In this document: positions 36,736-36,948 of the stretch, piece by piece
How positions within the stretch are numbered: position 1 is the stretch's first letter
Layout of the letters: each line of letters opens with the position of its first letter
Source of the DNA: JBOHER01 sp050701115
GTDB taxonomy: Bacteria; Actinomycetota; Actinomycetes; Mycobacteriales; Pseudonocardiaceae
Direction: 5' to 3'
Assembly: GCA_050701115.1 (NCBI GenBank)
Contig: JBOHER010000292.1
Coordinates: 1 to 36,948, forward strand
DNA length: 36,948 bases
Program-made: the position numbers and the translations under genes
The notes under the pieces: generated by a model
Database searches by the model: none
What the model was told of the DNA's origin: nothing
What the model saw: only the letters and a program-made list of their open reading frames with translations

Positions 36736-36948
36736 GGTCGGATTCCGGTCGCGGGCAGGCTGATCCATCCCCGGGTGAACGAGGAGTGCAATCTCCTGCC
36801 CGCCGCGACGTCGACGCCGACCGTCGGCTGGCGGGCGAGCAGTTCCTCGAAGGCGACGCGGGCCTGCAGCTGGGCCAGGTGCGACCCGATGCAGAAGTGC
36901 GGACCGTTGGCGAACCCGAGATGCCTGCGAATCGGCCGGGTGATGTCC
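36732..36948 (-). CDS. Cytochrome P450, C-terminal fragment cut by the window edge
   Basis: The minus strand is open from the right edge to a TAG at 36734-36732 and encodes the last 71 or so residues of a second P450. The haem-binding motif FANGPHFCIG is complete (FxxGxHxCxG form, the cysteine being the iron ligand), followed by SHLAQLQARVAFEELLARQP and a normal short C-terminus. The FxxGxHxC pattern differs from FGGGVRRC of the P450 at 33442-34767, so the two belong to different subfamilies. The stop codon overlaps the mshC stop on the other strand. Confidence 0.93.
   Translation of the reverse strand, partial: DITRPIRRHLGFANGPHFCIGSHLAQLQARVAFEELLARQPTVGVDVAAGRRLHSSFTRGWISLPATGIRP

Overview
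The window is about 37 kb of GC-rich actinobacterial chromosome. Codons strongly favour G/C in the third position, GTG and TTG starts are common, and the gene content is actinomycete-specific: ergothioneine genes egtABCD, mycothiol gene mshC, an AcnR-type aconitase repressor, RipA-like peptidoglycan hydrolase, the MoxR/DUF58/VWA trio, and fabG-inhA-hemH. From about 19.7 to 31.8 kb the gene order follows the Mycobacterium tuberculosis block acn-ripA-moxR1-Rv1480-Rv1481-Rv1482c-fabG1-inhA-hemZ-Rv1486c, recalled from memory. The InhA homologue lacks the long mycobacterial substrate loop. A non-mycolate actinomycete, perhaps of the Pseudonocardiaceae type, is therefore a reasonable but unproven guess. 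No tRNA, rRNA, CRISPR array, transposase or phage gene was seen; this is core chromosome with some lineage-specific islands.

Layout. 1-7.0 kb: the 3' end of gcvP, an MFS exporter, an aldo/keto reductase, a membrane-anchored compact substrate-binding-like protein, and a translationally coupled pair of CNNM/CBS membrane proteins. 7.1-10.4 kb: a TetR regulator that closely resembles AcnR, a Glu/Leu/Phe/Val-type dehydrogenase, and a divergent LysR regulator. 10.5-14.9 kb: egtA-egtB-egtC-egtD, tightly overlapped, without egtE. 14.9-18.7 kb: a tandemly duplicated two-gene module in which an L,D-transpeptidase precedes a small secreted protein ending exactly in LPVTG. 18.8-22.6 kb: a TauE/SafE permease and aconitase. 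23.0-27.7 kb: RipA-like NlpC/P60 hydrolase, a possible nucleotidyltransferase remnant, MoxR, DUF58 and VWA proteins. 27.8-31.8 kb: TrmL, FabG, InhA, ferrochelatase and a conserved hypothetical. 31.8-36.9 kb: a small I9-inhibitor-like protein and a leaderless subtilase, a cytochrome P450 with a divergent TetR regulator, mshC, and the 3' end of a second P450.

How the parts fit. Three points stand out. First, AcnR-type operators lie upstream of both the acnR-like gene and acn, although these two genes, often neighbours elsewhere, are separated here by about 12 kb. Second, the duplicated Ldt plus LPVTG-tail module looks like an enzyme/substrate pairing for the cell wall that I cannot assign to a described system. 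Third, a 21-bp-period repeat containing CGAGTTGGC, or a close variant, occurs in three separate intergenic regions. Two low-molecular-weight thiol pathways, ergothioneine and mycothiol, are both represented.
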